The position numbers and the translations under genes are program-made. Below are positions 63,819-64,000 of a stretch of DNA of 64,000 nucleotides, piece after piece (positions within the stretch are counted from its first letter, which is position 1; the number at the start of each line of letters is the position of its first letter). Origin of the DNA: CALBPI01 sp942491885 (GTDB taxonomy: Bacteria > Pseudomonadota > Gammaproteobacteria > Steroidobacterales > Woeseiaceae); the NCBI GenBank assembly GCA_942491885.1, contig CALOCQ010000009.1, positions 34,536 to 98,535 on the forward strand. The letters are read 5' to 3'. The notes beneath the pieces are model-generated. The model saw nothing but the letters and a program-made list of their open reading frames with translations, ran no database searches and was not told the origin of the DNA.

Positions 63819-64000
63819 CTAGTTGTCCATCGCGGTATCTGATTTCATACGGGAATTATTTTTCGCGTAGTGCGTTTCGTAGGCCTCGCGATTGTTCAGA
63901 TCGTGCCAAAAGTCGAATGGCAACCAATAATTTACGCGACATCTTCCTATTGTGGATTGAAGCTTTTCGGCGTAAGTTCGAACGCCGCGTTTTTGCGCGA
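63819..64000 (-). CDS. C-terminal end of an unknown protein, cut by the window edge
   Basis: A minus-strand frame is open from the window edge to a TAG at 63819-63821. It reads VRTYAEKLQSTIGRCRV, then NYWLPFDFWHDLNNREAYETHYAKN and ends KSDTAMDN. The composition (aromatic, charged, no low-complexity runs) looks like real protein and unlike the other frames, and the stop falls 28 bp before the next start. The family is not recognised from 59 residues. Confidence 0.55.
   Translation of the reverse strand, partial: AQKRGVRTYAEKLQSTIGRCRVNYWLPFDFWHDLNNREAYETHYAKNNSRMKSDTAMDN

Overview
The window is about 64 kb of GC-rich, densely coding bacterial chromosome from a Gram-negative bacterium. Lipoprotein signal peptides, outer-membrane beta-barrels, RND pumps, a GlyGly-type and a PEP-CTERM-type C-terminal sorting signal, a sigma-54 promoter and a near-consensus gamma-proteobacterial LexA box all point to a (probably marine or sediment) gammaproteobacterium. 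The gene families resemble those of the Woeseiaceae and similar lineages, but that placement is inference. I saw no rRNA, tRNA, CRISPR array, prophage or insertion sequence.

Layout. 1-4.35 kb (minus strand): a cut-off cardiolipin synthase, an SPFH/ribbon-helix-helix pair behind a promoter with built-in palindromes, and a Cache-GGDEF diguanylate cyclase. 4.5-11.4 kb: a small lipoprotein, a secreted zinc metalloprotease, an EF-G paralogue, an 11-residue-repeat exported protein, a DUF6489-like protein and a membrane protein/XRE regulator pair. 11.5-17.2 kb: two adjacent exported arginase-family proteins, one with its metal site broken, divergent from an exported catalase-peroxidase. 17.3-21.3 kb: a coiled-coil protein, a secreted hydrolase, a possible barrel lipoprotein and an Mpo1-like membrane protein.

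21.3-31.4 kb is the metabolic centrepiece: a malonyl-CoA reductase-type four-fold SDR protein and an 1816-residue propionyl-CoA synthase-type trifunctional protein, overlapping by 4 bp and preceded by an MBL-fold hydrolase. Together they encode malonyl-CoA -> 3-hydroxypropionate -> propionyl-CoA, the first half of the 3-hydroxypropionate bi-cycle.

31.5-43.1 kb: an exported amidohydrolase, DUF1840, an operon of MgtE-like transporter/GH-A lipoprotein/TPR protein, a PEP-CTERM VWA protein under a sigma-54 promoter, an orphan ECF sigma factor, and an operon of thioesterase/RND-LolA fusion/DUF1302 outer-membrane protein. 43.6-45.9 kb: a translationally coupled DUF1538-DUF1538-PII-like-CBS operon. 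46.3-49.2 kb: a broken DUF222-HNH nuclease gene behind a LexA box, then an OppA-like lipoprotein. 49.3-57.6 kb: a DUF6502/DUF5666 pair and a tight five-gene operon (DUF1611 P-loop protein, ABC half-exporter, alpha/beta hydrolase, OprO/P-like porin, Asp/Asn-hydroxylase-like protein) of unknown purpose. 57.7-64 kb: an RND pump and its adaptor, an exported cyclophilin, and two unknown proteins, the last one cut by the window edge.
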